Positions 1 through 11,116 of a stretch of DNA of 64,000 nucleotides are shown in pieces (the stretch's first letter is position 1; each line of letters opens with the position of its first letter). The translations under genes and the position numbers were made by a program. A model generated the notes under the pieces. It saw only the letters and a list, made by a program, of their open reading frames with translations, did no database searches and had not been told where the DNA came from. The stretch is taken from positions 56,865,112 to 56,929,111 of the forward strand of contig OX235265.1 in the NCBI GenBank assembly GCA_944472135.2, given 5' to 3'. Source of the stretch: Trichobilharzia regenti (lineage: Eukaryota > Platyhelminthes > Trematoda > Strigeidida > Schistosomatidae).

Positions 1-218
1 AAACCAAAACTGTTCTGCTTATATTTCGGAGGCGTTGATTTTATAATTTGTTCTCTAGTAGCATTCAAACATTGAAGAGTGTTACCGATATTTTTATAAC
101 CATTATGACGAACGAAATACTTTTTAGATAAAGCAATAAGAAGACGTAATTTGTCTGAATCGTGTAATGTATTTGCGCAACACATTTCGAACAATCTGAT
201 CACACACGGACTTGTCAT
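1..218 (-). CDS. N-terminus of a second, tandem Penelope-like element (partial)
   Basis: An open minus-strand frame starts at an ATG at 216-218 and runs off the window start (72 codons visible, no stop). It begins about 155 bases beyond the stop of the upstream GIY-YIG frame, on the same strand. The composition resembles the Lys/Asn-rich amino-terminal region of PLE polyproteins. PLEs are known to occur as head-to-tail partial tandems, which this arrangement fits. No catalytic motif lies in the visible part, so the assignment rests on position and composition only. An unrelated short exon is the alternative. Confidence 0.4.
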   Translation of the reverse strand, partial: MTSPCVIRLFEMCCANTLHDSDKLRLLIALSKKYFVRHNGYKNIGNTLQCLNATREQIIKSTPPKYKQNSFG

Positions 219-372
219 AGGAATATATATAAAATTAATAAAGAGGTAAGAGGTGAGAAAAATAGACTTAGGTCAAGTTAAAAGGACATATTCAAGGTCA
301 AAAATAAAAATGAAGACCACTAAACCAAATAGCAGAGGTAATAGTACATCTGCTATGGTATCAAAACAAAAT

Positions 373-990
373 TTACCAAGGAAGGTTTAATGTGATGACA
401 AATTGTTTTTGAACGCATAAAGGTGGCTTGAACTTTCTAATTGCTAGGGCTTCTACAAACTTTAGGATACGCCCCAAACACGTTTTATAGATAGGTTTAA
501 AAGATCTGTTAACATCAATTTTATGACCTGTCTCTATAATATGTTTCGCAATAGAAGAGCTAGGTCTCCTGTTCTCACCGTTAATAGGTTCTGATGATTC
601 CATTTGTTTCTGGAGCCATTTTGGAATATGCTCTGAAGCCCTTACTTGCAGAGATCGATGAGTCCTCCCTATGTATGTGTGTCCACACGTACATTCAAAT
701 TGGTAAATACAGTGGGATGTGACGTCATTTTTCGCATGTTCGAAGGGCTTAGATAGATATAATGGCTTTACATTCTCTAATATTATGATATTAGCTGCAT
801 AAAAAGTCTTTTTAACAGCAGCGTTCAGCCTTTGTCTAGTTATCAAGCTGCTTTGATGTCCCATATAGGGTAGCTTGATGTACACGTCTTTCTTAGGGGC
901 GAGTTGGAGAGTGGGTCTTGGTGTTCTGACTACTTTATATCTCCTGATGAACTTTTCTGGATAATTGTTATCAACCAGAGTTTGTGTCAA
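373..990 (-). CDS. PLE C-terminal GIY-YIG endonuclease part
   Basis: This 205-residue frame is the carboxyl half of a Penelope-like polyprotein. The endonuclease core is visible as CIYQFECTCGHTYIGRT at residues 94-110 (a GIY-YIG pair with the Cys pair typical of PLEs), an Arg in the HRS stretch just after it, and the Glu of SEH near residue 120. It ends LPW, as other PLE copies here do (ending LPW or LAW). GIY-YIG nicks target DNA for target-primed reverse transcription. The frame overlaps the RT frame by four bases. The switch falls in a run of seven A on the coding strand, so a homopolymer frameshift probably splits what was one protein. Whether this is a mutation or a base-calling error cannot be told. 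Confidence 0.85.
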   Translation of the reverse strand: MTQTLVDNNYPEKFIRRYKVVRTPRPTLQLAPKKDVYIKLPYMGHQSSLITRQRLNAAVKKTFYAANIIILENVKPLYLSKPFEHAKNDVTSHCIYQFECTCGHTYIGRTHRSLQVRASEHIPKWLQKQMESSEPINGENRRPSSSIAKHIIETGHKIDVNRSFKPIYKTCLGRILKFVEALAIRKFKPPLCVQKQFVITLNLPW

Positions 991-2740
991 TTTTTTTCTT
1001 CTTCATCAAGCGTGTCTTCAGTGCATATTCGTCGGATTCTACTGAAGAGGCACCTTACTAAGCCTCTTTTGTACCGAATAGGGCAGAAACTGTGGTAATT
1101 AAGATACTGTCCTGTCCAGGTAGGTTTTCTATAAATAGATCTTTTTATTGACCCATCAAGCCGTCGACTAAGCAATATGTCTAGGAAAGATAAACAATTA
1201 TCTTCCTCTTCTACAGATGTAAGTGATATGCTATTCTGAACTTCATTCATTCGATTTAAAATTGAGGTGGCAGAACAAGGCTTATCACTGATGACTACGA
1301 TATCATCTACATACCTTCTATAAAGTGGCACATTTTCGATTAAATCTTCCGATAAATTCTCAATGTACGACATATAAATATCTGCTAAAAGGGGCCCTAA
1401 CGGACTGCCCATAGCAACACCATCAACTTGGCGGAAACAATCGCCTTCAAATGTAAACCTAACATTGTTAGTACATAGAAGTAATAAATCTTTTAAGTAA
1501 GATATAGGGAACGGGATGAAAAAATTGTTTGTGGAAATATAATCACACAAAATGTCAACTGTTTTGATCAAAGGCACATTAGTGAATAACGAGTTTACAT
1601 CAAAAGAGTACATATTCTTGTTCATAATATTAATATTACTATCATCAAGAACATCAACCAATTCAAATGTATCTTTTAACACATACTTACAGAATTGTGT
1701 TTTGACTGGATTCAATAATTCCACTAACCATTTAGCAAGTTTATGCGTTGGGGATTTGCACATTGACAATATAGGACGTAGAGGATTATTGGGTTTATGT
1801 ATTTTTGGCAACCCATACATATGTGGGAATTTACAATCTGACGGTTTTAATGAGTCAAGTTTATCTTTACTTATAGCATTTAGGCCATGAAGCTTCAGTA
1901 GATTAGCTGTCACTGTGCCCTGCAACAACTGAATATCTTCTGAGGAGGGATCACGACTAAATTTGCTCTTATCATCAAGAATAGACATCATTTTAGATTT
2001 GTAGTCACTTTTATTCATAATGACGACTCCAGAACCTTTATCAGGTTTAGTAATAATTATATTAGAATTTTCCCGTAGCTCTTTCAAGGCTTTGAAATGT
2101 TGGGAATTTAAAATACTCTTCTCCTTTGGGTTGTTGTTTAAAAACTGGTGAGCTATATCCACCATCTTGGCCTTAAACCAACCCCGATCTTCATCGGATG
2201 TTGCGGTAAGAGGTTTGAGTTGGTCATATAAGTTTTCAAACTCAGCATGGATGGCTAAATCCGTAAATTGCGTGCGAGGAACACAAAATTTGAGTCCAAG
2301 GGATAAAGCTTCTTTCTGATGAGTAGATAGAGTAATATCAGAAAGATTTGTAACGTACTTATCAGGATTCGATAATCGATTGAACTCTTCAATTTATTTT
2401 GTATATTCGTCTTCGTTTTCTGAGTAACGTCTTTACAAAACTGAAGAAATTTCATGTGGCATATTATTGATAATTCAGATAAAATAAGCGACGCATCGGT
2501 ATGAAGAACAAGTAGTCCTTGTAAGGTTTGTTTAACATTTTCGATATGTGACTTTGTAAGACGAACAAGATTAGAGATATTTGGTTGTAATTTACTGAAT
2601 TTCAAAGTTTTATAAAATTGCCTCGGGAAAGAATGATTTTTAATACATAATTCATAAAATTCAAACGTGTTACGTTCGACGATAATTTTACACCTAAGGT
2701 TAACAAGTTCATTTAACTTTTTCTTTGTTATGACTTATGC
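987..2740 (-). pseudogene. Penelope-like reverse transcriptase, near complete, frameshifted
   Basis: The main frame (987-2165, 392 residues) holds the PLE RT: YGLPKIHK (residues 117-124), FDVNSLFTNVP (188-198), GVAMGSPLGP (249-258), the catalytic YRRYVDD (282-288) and SIYRKPT (343-349). The frame stays open upstream of the nominal Met to about 2395 (reading LGLKFCVP and AEFENLYDQL, typical of the PLE N-terminus). It then hits a TAA, and coding continues in another frame from about 2390 to about 2740. One internal frameshift plus the one at about 990 therefore separate this from an intact element. The catalytic Asp pair is intact. This is the longest PLE copy in the window and lies outside the palindrome. 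Confidence 0.85.
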
Positions 2741-3964
2741 AGGGAACCGAATGTATGAAAGTAATCTTATTTAATTTCATTACTGATATACTAACGGATA
2801 TGACCTTGGTCAATCTCGATGTATCAGGGATAGAACTGTTACCAAAAGGCAAGTCTAAATGGTATAGGGTATGCAGGTAATATGGTTCTTCTTGATTAAC
2901 GACCTGATAGAATGCTGTCTTAAGAATACCTTGAGTGAAAGGTTTTTAATGCTGGGAGGATTAATAGCCGCTTTCAAATGTAAAGTGGCAGTTAAGGACT
3001 TGTTTGAAAGGACTCCAGTAAAGGAATATGGAGTGAAATAGTTCAGTGTTAACGAAAATGGAATTCTGTTGGGAAAGTGTTTAGGGTGGTCAGATCAAAA
3101 TATAACAATAATCTATGAAGCTTTTAGACACGCAGGTAGGTGCATATTGCCTGGCTGGAGTCTTCAGGATGGTAAGAATTAATGGTTGCCAACTGTTTGT
3201 GTCATGGCTCAAAATTTTCCACACTGACACAGATGTAGTCATTAACTGTATTTTTCAATATCCTGAAAATCCTCATTATTCTCCCTCTTGTACATTTTCA
3301 TTTACTGTAGTTCCACTTGCACTTCTTTCCTCTAACTTTAGGTGTGGTCTTATGGTGTGTAACAGTTTGGACTGATGCATTCTAATGCAAAGTTCTACAC
3401 CGATAATTCGGTCCAATTCAGATCATTTTGGGAAGTAAATACGCAGATCTACGAAGAGTTATCTATCTTCGGGTATTATCGAGCGCCCACTCAGATGGGT
3501 GAGAAACACAGAAGAGAATTTCCTGAAGAGTTCAATTACCAACCAACTACTGAACTGCGGGTATGATAGTGACCTTATCATATCGTTCACAGTCGTCAGT
3601 AAACAAACAATGTAATGATAGGAAAGGACGCGTTTCCCACATGTTCCCTGTAAACGACACATCTTACCCCAATGCAAATTAATGCTCACGTCACTAAGTT
3701 TTTATTGGTACATGCTGTAGTTTCTAGTCCTTCTCCCTGGAACAACAAAGTTTCGCCTACTCACCCATTCTTCTGTGTTTTCCTCAGCATAGGAAATGTA
3801 TGTGAGTAGTCGGTCGTATACTTTCGTGCGTTGAAGTGACAGTAAGAACGAATGCAAATCCAGTATCATCGTGGATACATTAGCAAGTAAAAAGAAATAC
3901 TTGCCCTTGAGGACAAAAAAAATTGATAGTTGACTTAAATTTTTAATGGTTTTATTTCCCAACT
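2741..3964. other. No gene recognised
   Basis: AT-rich sequence upstream of the PLE. Short open frames near 3115-3566 have no recognisable motif and overlap each other on both strands. I see no tRNA, repeat unit or element terminus here. Confidence 0.4.
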
Positions 3965-4180
3965 TGTTAATTATTGATATGGCTGGAGGATTTCATCATG
4001 ATTTGACATAAGTTAGAGAACTATTGGAAAACCTGGGAGTACTGGACACCTATTTTGTCCTAGTTTTGAGACTCTTCAGCAATACGCACCCACTGCGGCT
4101 CGAATTCAGGATTTTCCCCAGGCTTTCCAATGGTTCTCTAACTGATGTCAGCTCATGATGAAATCCATCAACCAACCAAA
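3965..4180. repeat. Degenerate Sm-alpha-like SINE pieces, head to head
   Basis: At 3985-4090 the plus strand reads as the reverse complement of the SINE 3' half: a GGAGGATTTCATC-type end, TTAGAGAAC, CTGGGAGTACTGGAC and a decayed TTTTGTCCTAG hammerhead arm. From about 4110 to 4175 the sequence is the same 3' half in plus orientation (TTCCAATGGTTCTCTAACTG, then GATGAAATCC). The tRNA-like head is almost lost. The arrangement resembles the better preserved pair at 28379-28690. Confidence 0.6.
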
Positions 4181-4939
4181 CAAAATCCTTACAAAAACCA
4201 ATATTTGAAAAATTATTGATATCATTACTGTTATAATTATTTTGATTAAGACTGTTTTGTTTTAGTGTTACTGTTACTATGGAAAAAAATCTTTTTACCT
4301 TTATGGTATTCTTATTACACTCACTTTCAACAAGTTTCAATATAAGTGTTGTCATTGTTCTTGCTAATATTGTCATGATCACCATTACTGTCCATTTTAA
4401 AATTCTTAATTTTGCTAGATTTGATCCTCTCTGATTTACTGTCATAGTGACATAAACAAACTGCAGTTTTAACTGTCACTATGATTGACTTGGTGTGATC
4501 TGTTTGCAATATAGGTTCTAACACATTTCACATGTTATATATGACAAGATATGTAGGTTATTTAGCTCAAAATTTATATAGGGATTTTATGAATTCATTA
4601 AATCTTGCTTTATTAAAGTCTGTTGATTGTTTCACTGATCAGCCTAATAGTGCTTTAACACTATTCGGAAGACAGAAATTTAATTTTTTTTCAAAAGAAA
4701 GGCGAATACAAACAGTAAAAACAATAATAATACTTAAAAGATTTTGGAAAAGCAATAACTGTCAGTTTTAGTAAACAAATATTTGACTTCCTACTATTTT
4801 ACAGTGTACCAATAAAATGTAAATGACTTATTGTTTAAGCAAGAGGATTTAATCTACATTACGTCTTCTGTTCATCTCGAAAGAAATATAATCTTGTTTG
4901 GATTTTTTTACATTCTTTGAGTTCTGAGTAGAATATAAT
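4181..4939. other. No gene recognised
   Basis: AT-rich DNA between the SINE remnant and the gypsy LTR. The short open frames here carry no motif. Confidence 0.35.
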
Positions 4940-5330
4940 TGTTATGTACTGCTGAGTGGTTAATAGTCCTGAGGCGAAACGAGGGAAATCAGAAGACCAC
5001 GAGGTTTGCGATGATACTTGTATTTTCCAGACAAGGAAAATAAATGTCACACAAGTGTGAGTGGAAGGGTACTTAGATGTACGAAAACGTGCGTGAACCA
5101 GAATACAGTACAAAAGTATATATGAAAATGGCTAATAGACATGAACCAATAAGATAACGTCATACCATGATTGGTTGTAATATCATGTGACAACAAGGTC
5201 ATACATGTTTATTTAGTTAGTGGACAGACAAAAGCATATTGTCAGTTATTATGGAATATCGATCCATATACACATAGCAAAATATATCAGACTGTCAAAA
5301 ACAAAACACACATCATGTGATTACGTATCA
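4940..5330 (-). repeat. 3' LTR of the gag-integrase deletion element
   Basis: The segment has TG...CA ends: plus-strand TGTTATGTACTGCTG at 4940 and GTATCA at 5330. On the minus strand it is immediately preceded by a purine tract, AAAAGGGGAGG, in the polypurine-tract position. Its first ~57 plus-strand bases match the segment at 6782-6838 next to the primer-binding site, as expected for paired LTR ends, but the match then decays. Length is about 391 bp. No clean target duplication was found. Confidence 0.65.
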
Positions 5331-6089
5331 CCTCCCCTTTTGAGAAGATCGGTGATTAGTAGTGTACTTCTTAGGGTTTTTCTGGAACCGTTGAGTTTGT
5401 TGTCGAAGTCTGTAGCTTCGTCTGCTTGCTGGGTTCGTGGCTTCTGCTTTGTCTGGAGTTGTCTGAGCTGCGTTATTTTGCTTTTCTGTTTTGTCGGTCT
5501 TAGGTAAGTTAAAAGTATCTAAGAGTATATACAGAGGTAGAGATGACTGTGTACTGGTAGGGATATTTGAGTTTCTTGGACGCAACTGATTGTAGTGACG
5601 GGTTCATAAATCATTACCAACTTTCACGTCGTACATAACTCGACCATGCCGTGCTGTGATGGAACCTTTATTCCAAGGTTTACGTCCTGCTAGATAGTCG
5701 CGGACATAAACAGCGTCACCAACATCAAATTTGTTTTTGTTTCTAATTGATGCGTCGGCATGGTTCGGTGCCGGTGGTAACATGTAATTATGAATCGTTC
5801 TAAGTTTGCGTGGCTGACAAAATGCGTTTTTGTGACCGATGTCTTTGCACTCGCTGAAACGATTATTTTTGTATGGACATGATTTTACAAAGTGCCACAC
5901 GCCACAATGCCAGCATGGTGATGGTGGGGTCTTCTTTGTAGTAATTTGAGAGGTTGGACGAGTATGTGTAGGCTTACGTGGGACATTAGGAGAAGGTGGG
6001 TCAGGACTGGATGATGAAGAGAGATTTTGGCTCTTTCGTAATGCATGAATGTCAGAGCTTCTCAAAGTTGTTGATTCGACCAGGTTCAT
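5328..6089 (-). pseudogene. Gag zinc knuckle fused to integrase C-terminal domain
   Basis: The 161-residue frame 5604-6089 carries a CX2CX3HX4C zinc knuckle (C59, C62, H66, C71) and a second knuckle whose first Cys is lost (C81, H86, C91 remain). From about residue 118 it reads FDVGDAVYVRDY, then W..G.I and YDV, the SH3-like C-terminal domain of gypsy integrases. The whole protease-RT-RNase H-integrase core is missing between them. After a TGA at 5602-5604 the frame stays open to 5328 with a basic, QLRPR-containing tail, so the stop is probably a nonsense mutation within the Pol tail. Confidence 0.75.
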
Positions 6090-6758
6090 GTCTTTCTGTA
6101 AATTAATGAGTCGTTGATATTCATCAGCTATATCATGTAGAGTTAACTTGGGATTTCGCTCTAGCTGATTGAGCAGTCGATTTCAGATATCTGTGAAACG
6201 AGGAGACTGAAGACTGCATATGAGAATCAAGGCTTTGAATTGATCATCTGTCAAGGAACTGAGTCGAAATCTCTCACATTCTCGGTTGACTGTGCCAACG
6301 TGAGTAAGAAAATCATCATTTTCATTCATTGTCAGCTTGAGGAAACGATAACGTATGCTGAATAATGAGGAGTGGTCTCCAAAATGTTCACGCAGCAGCT
6401 TTATTGTATCATTGAAACACTTGTCACGTGGTTTTTGGGGTAAAATTAGGTTGCAGTACCTTTCATATTCTGCGGGACCCAATTTACGTAATAACACTCG
6501 CACCTTCCAGGCATCGCCTTGCGAGGCGAAATCAACTGTGAATAAATCCTCATAGCGTTGATACCATGTGTCAAAAGTGACATTAGCATCTGGATCACAA
6601 TTGAATTGCGTAATACTATTTACAATTCCATCGACAGATGGTAGCATGGTATGATTCGGATTGCTTGAAGGTGAAGTTGAACCAGTCTGTTTGTTGATGA
6701 GCATTTCCATTAATTTCACTTGTTGCTCAAATACTAATTCCAATTTAGAAGAATCCAT
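6090..6758 (-). pseudogene. Ty3/gypsy-like Gag, left-arm copy
   Basis: The frame 6183-6758 (191 residues) begins just inside the PBS-like TTTGCGACGGGGA. It has a capsid-type region (DTWYQRYEDLF, LLRKLGPAEYERY, LREHFGDHSSLFSIRYRF) typical of flatworm gypsy Gag. It is closed by a TGA at about 6182 where the right-arm copy has CGA (Arg). Beyond it the frame continues (NRLLNQLERNPKLTL) into the zinc-knuckle frame at 6089. So the left copy has one nonsense change, while the right copy has the Arg codon but an 8-bp deletion elsewhere. The gag products would form particles; neither copy looks functional. Confidence 0.75.
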
Positions 6759-7204
6759 AGTTTTCCCCGTCGCAAATTTTCTGTTATGTACTGCTGAGTG
6801 GTTAATAGTCCTGACGCAAAAAGGCGAAAATCAGAAGAATAATACTTCGAGCTTTCGAATATTCAGTCGCGGTAATGTTCATGGTCAATGAATTGGCTAG
6901 TCTGATGCTCAATCTCCCCTTTTTCAAAGGCCCACTATTGGCTGGAAAAGTGAGTCCAAGTATCTTACTTCGTTCCAAATAAGTGGTTGGCATGCATTCT
7001 ACCTTTAAATCACTGATGCTTACCTATGAATATTCCCCTAACAAGTTAGATTCAGTCTCTAATATGCAAGGATCACACTCACATATATCAAACCTCAAGT
7101 CAGTCAACAAGTAGAAGTAATTTGATAAGAGTAGTTAGTATAGATGACTTCCGCCGAATAGACATGTTTTATTGCTGATTTATAATAACTGATTAATATT
7201 TCAG

Positions 7205-7419
7205 CCAGAGTTTATTACTCCAAAATGTTGGATAAATATAAAGGCCTCCATCCTGGAGTTCAAGTTCACTATAGTAAAACGATATTCTATGGGTATTTAA
7301 ACTGCAATGAAAACGATGTCAGTGTACAAATAATCAATAGACAAAAAGAAACTACGTATTACTTTTATGACTACCAGCTTTTATCTCTACGCTTCAAAAA
7401 CCAGTATTCTGGGTGCTAA
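7205..7419 (+). CDS. Apparent terminal exon of an unidentified host gene (left-arm copy)
   Basis: A pyrimidine-rich tract ending TTTCAG (acceptor AG at 7203-7204) precedes an open frame RVYYSKMLDKYKG...YSGC that ends in TAA at 7419. An AATAAA signal follows at 7550-7555. The residues are mixed and protein-like (Tyr- and Lys-rich, no low complexity), and no transposon motif is visible. I do not recognise the protein. The same exon is mirrored at 52463-52677. No upstream exon could be identified, so this may be a captured fragment. Confidence 0.4.
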
Positions 7420-7934
7420 AATGTTTTTATTAATAGTCTCTGTTTATATGACAAAACATAATTATCGATCTTATTGATTTTCACTGACACGTTCAAGTTT
7501 GTTATACATACTATTAATATGTTCACAGCATTTATAAAAGGCAGTGAATAATAAAGAATAAAAGGCCATCCATTTCCATTGGAAGTTATACTAGTGCACT
7601 AAATTCTTTTGTTATCTATTCATGAAAACGAGTAGACAAGTAGGTCTTACGAATAAAATACTCATGATAATTTTAGCATTCTAATAATCTAGCTGCCTGA
7701 AAAATATTCAGCACTATTGTTTCGTATTATGTCAAGCGATGTTAGGCTGAGAGACAAATGGCTATAAGTTGAGTGACTGCCCAACATTCGAATGTACCTC
7801 ACACACAGAATTTTTGTGTGAAGAAAATCTAGTTAATGACATGTATTTGTACAATTACTGCTTTGGGAGATGAATTCTTATCGTGGAAAATACCCAATGG
7901 AACATTGGATTGAAAAGAACAAGAAGTTCAGCAA

Positions 7935-8830
7935 AGATATCTTTTTGGCGGCTTCATATATATATATATATATAATTCATTTTTGTGCTTTGAGTGAAAC
8001 ATAAGACTTCAGAGGCACATTTCCCTCCTACTCGATTTTCTGCGACCACTTCCAAATAACTCTTTGACTACCCACAAACTTTCACTTCCTCCTCACATTA
8101 CCTTCTCCACATCACCCTTGTTTCCCTTTCGGGTCACTCTCGAGGGCCCTGTGTGTAATCCCCCTGAATTTCTCCTCAGATTAAGTCTAGTCCATCTCCA
8201 TTTCCTACTCCAAATGTTTTGGGCGACAGGGTTCTTGGTTGGTTCGTTGCCTGCCAGAACTTCTTGTTGCCAATCCTACCTGGTCATCCAATCTTCAGTA
8301 TGCAGCCCTGGTGGATGCTGATAAAAGTTCTCAGTAGGCTGTCGGAAATGCCTTCGGTAACTCACCAAATCTCTGAATCATATAAAAGAACTGACTGAAC
8401 ATCAGTATTGAAAATCCGAAATTTATTGTTAACACTGATTGCAGAAAACTGCCAAGCTGATTTCAGATTAATGATTTGCCTTTCCGATTTTGGTTTTGTC
8501 ATTCTCAACCGTTCCACCTGTAGTTGAAACGATACTGCTTAGATAAGTGAACGAAGTGACCTCATTCTCCTCTTGGTAGTGTTTAAAGCTTATTGTTGGC
8601 AGCTATGTATCTTCATCACCTGTGTCTTTTCTATGTTCACTTGAGGTGCTTTTTTCGCTAACTCTTCTTTAAACTTCTTGGTTTTCGCCTGTAGATTTTG
8701 GAGTTTGTGTGACATTACACATAAATCGTCTGCGAAGTCCAGATCTTCTAGAGTCTTCTTAATAGTCCAATTTATTCCTGTCTTCTTACTCCCCCACAAT
8801 CATAAGCATCATCGATGATATTAAGCAGCC
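7935..8830 (-). pseudogene. RTE/SR2-like LINE reverse transcriptase, 3' half (left arm)
   Basis: The minus-strand frame 8590-8799 contains LDFADDLCVMSHKLQNLQ and NIEKTQVMKI, the catalytic FADD block and following helix of RTE-clade LINE RTs (SR2 type in schistosomes). Further downstream (8040-8580), in several frames, the post-RT region is readable (TYLSS, LKSAWQ, RIFNTDVQSVLLYDSEIW, RIGNKK, ATNQEP), broken by stops. It ends in a short TA tract at about 7960-7972 and a conserved 3' tail. The element is 5' truncated and dead. Its mirror is at 51050-51947. Confidence 0.7.
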
Positions 8831-9429
8831 TTATCTTACTCTTGTCTTCACTTCAGAAGTATCTCCAAGCTTTCCTTTGTGAATCACTTGATATGTGGTA
8901 CCATCATGCAGCTAGTGAATGATGTTTATAAATGTTTGATTATATATATGTATATAATAGTGTTAACTAGTATTTGCATCTGTTTATATTATGACTGCCG
9001 GCAATCTTAAACCACTGCATCCACTTTGACAGTGTGTTTGCCATGCAGTCAAAAATCATCAACAACCGCAAACATTCATTTACGAATCTTTCATTCTGTT
9101 CGGTGAACCGTCAGCTGAGTCTTTATCATAGATTATAGCTGATGGAGAAAATGAAAACGATGAAGCTGAACAGATTCACTTTGATGGTGTACTTATACGG
9201 GGCAGCCTATTTTACTATCCAAGACCTCGATGTCGATTACAGTTTCTTGATGTGTTGCATCATAAACTCTTCACATTCCTTTTATTTTTTTTGCAACCCA
9301 CTTTTTAATTCTCTGTTGTCTTGCTATCTACTAGTCATTTTCAAATGACTGTTCATGACCTAATTAATTTGTTAATAACTCTATCGATTAAGATTATTCA
9401 CTATCTTTCATTCACTGTGATTTCTCATA

Positions 9430-9502
9430 CACTTGCATTTATAAAGCACAAAATAATCGAGCAAAGAATATTCTTTTCGATAAATTCCTCTTCCGGCTGT
9501 AC

Positions 9503-9565
<63 letters not shown>
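9430..9565 (-). repeat. Retroelement 3' tail with expanded (TA)n tract
   Basis: On the minus strand a TA run leads into ATTGTACAGC, GAAGAGGAATTTATCG, then AAAAGAATATTC, a tail also seen at 19618, 38345, 51905 and 31080. The plus-strand TA run spans about 9505-9565 (61 bp). The mirror tract in the right arm (50369-50378) is only about 10 bp. The overlapping frames rich in Tyr-Ile are translation of the microsatellite, not genes. Confidence 0.75.
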
Positions 9566-9571
<6 letters not shown>

Positions 9572-9735
9572 ATTCTAGATTAGTAGTTAACAACAATATT
9601 AGTGTTGTTTAAATAATATCGATTTGTAAAGTTTGATCAATGAACTTACATTTCATTAAAGATGCTTAAATTATAATAATAATGAAGATATAATAGCGAA
9701 TAGAATATCAACTAAAAATAGGGAAATTCCACAAA

Positions 9736-11116
9736 AATTCAGGATTATTCAAACCGGGATGGCCAAGGTAATGATAATGTCTGAACTAACTTCTTTTGGA
9801 TGCATAAATTAGGCTTGCTATTATGGATCCCCACAGCCTCAGCAATATTTAGTAGTCGAACTCTTAAGGCGAAATTGAGATTCGAAGGTATGCGGTAAAT
9901 GACCCTGAAAGCATGGTTGACGTCAATCTTGTGTTCTCTCTCCACAAGATGAGACAGAATAGCGCCGCGAATAGATTTTGTTTGTCTTTTGCTTAACCAC
10001 GTAGGGTGATGTTCGGAAATTCGACGAGAAACATGCCTAATTTTTACGGCCTATGTAACTGGCTCCACAAGAGCAGTTAAATTGGTAGCTACACATGGAA
10101 GAGGCGAAATCAGGCAGTTTTTCTTTTACTCCCGAACGCAGAAGAGGAGTGGTTTTAAAGATGCAGAGTATTTCAGCAGCAGAGAATGCTCTTTTTACCG
10201 CATTTCTAAGGCTCTGTGTTAGCATCTCGCTGATGTTTTCCCCAAGGAGCTGCATTTGTAAGGCCCTTTCAGGACTGTTGGTAACTTGGGCTGCCCTGAT
10301 TTTAGATTCATATTCTTATCAATAAATTTTTCTGGATAACCATTTTCACTTAGCAACCGTTTAATATTATTAATCTGCTCATCAAGACATTCGTCCAAGC
10401 AAATCGCTCTTGCTCTGTGAACCAAGCACTTTATCAGATTGCATTTGTATTTCAAGGGCACAAAGCTGAGAAAATGTGTGTACTGACCCGTTGATGTAGG
10501 TTTTCTATAAACACTTCTTCTTATTGTGCCATCCTCTTTTCTGGTCATAAGGACGTCTAAAAATGAAATACTATAGTCCTTTTTCTTTCTCAATAGTAAA
10601 ATTTATTGCAGGTTGTACCTTATTAAATTTATCCAGGATGCTCTTTGCTTCCTTCTCTTTTTTCACAATCAAAAAAGTACCATCCATGTACCGACAATAA
10701 AATTCGAATTCATAAATAACAGCCTTCATAGGCCCATTTTCTAGTTTCGCAAGGAAAATGTCGGCTAGAATGGGTCCTAGTGGTGACCCCATCGCCACGC
10801 CGTCGATTTGTCTATATAGTTCCTCATTAAATAAAAAGTGGACATTCATTGTACATTTCAAGAGAAGCTCCTTCATAAAAGATATAGGAATGCCAACATC
10901 GATGTTTCGTCTTTTGAGTTCTTCGAATACAAATTCCACTCTTTTCCATAAGTGGTACATTGGTGAATAAGGAAGATACATCAAATGATATCATGAATTT
11001 ATTGCCAACATTTAAATCTTTTATCCTTTCAACAAATGCAAAAGTATCCTATACAGTGTGTTTCACCAAGTCGGTATGAAGAGGCTGTAAGAGTTTGACT
11101 AACCATTTGGCTACAG
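9736..11116 (-). pseudogene. Penelope-like element P2 (left arm), RT plus GIY-YIG, frameshifted
   Basis: Four minus-strand frames tile one PLE. 10571-10984 has YRQIDGVAMGSPLGP and a YCRYMDG in place of YVDD (catalytic second Asp replaced by Gly). 10219-10593 has SVYRKPT and NGYPEKFI. 10037-10255 has the CSYQFNCSCGASYIGR endonuclease block. 9745-9945 is the C-terminus ending LPW followed by a short extension. The upstream part to about 11116 still reads as PLE (VAKWLVKLL, FDVSSLFTNVP) with stops. It is 5' truncated and inactive. In the right arm the same copy is split by the LTR array. Confidence 0.8.

Larger units (their letters stand above)
4940..6838 (-). mobile_element. Ty3/gypsy-type element with pol core deleted (gag fused to integrase tail)
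   Basis: Minus-strand order: LTR end at 6782, primer-binding-site-like TTTGCGACGGGGA, gag from 6758, zinc knuckle, an abrupt passage to an integrase C-terminal domain, a basic tail, the PPT and the 3' LTR. Protease, RT, RNase H and the integrase catalytic core are absent, so this is a non-autonomous deletion derivative. The palindrome edge cuts through it at about 6034. The upstream LTR is largely unrecognisable beyond ~57 bp. Confidence 0.7.

Noticed and set aside
3115..3566. Overlapping short plus-strand frames as genes
   Set aside because: No motif, and they overlap minus-strand frames of similar length; likely chance.
9321..9596. Open frames with long Tyr-Ile repeats on both strands
   Set aside because: They are the translation of the (TA)n microsatellite; the mirror locus lacks them.
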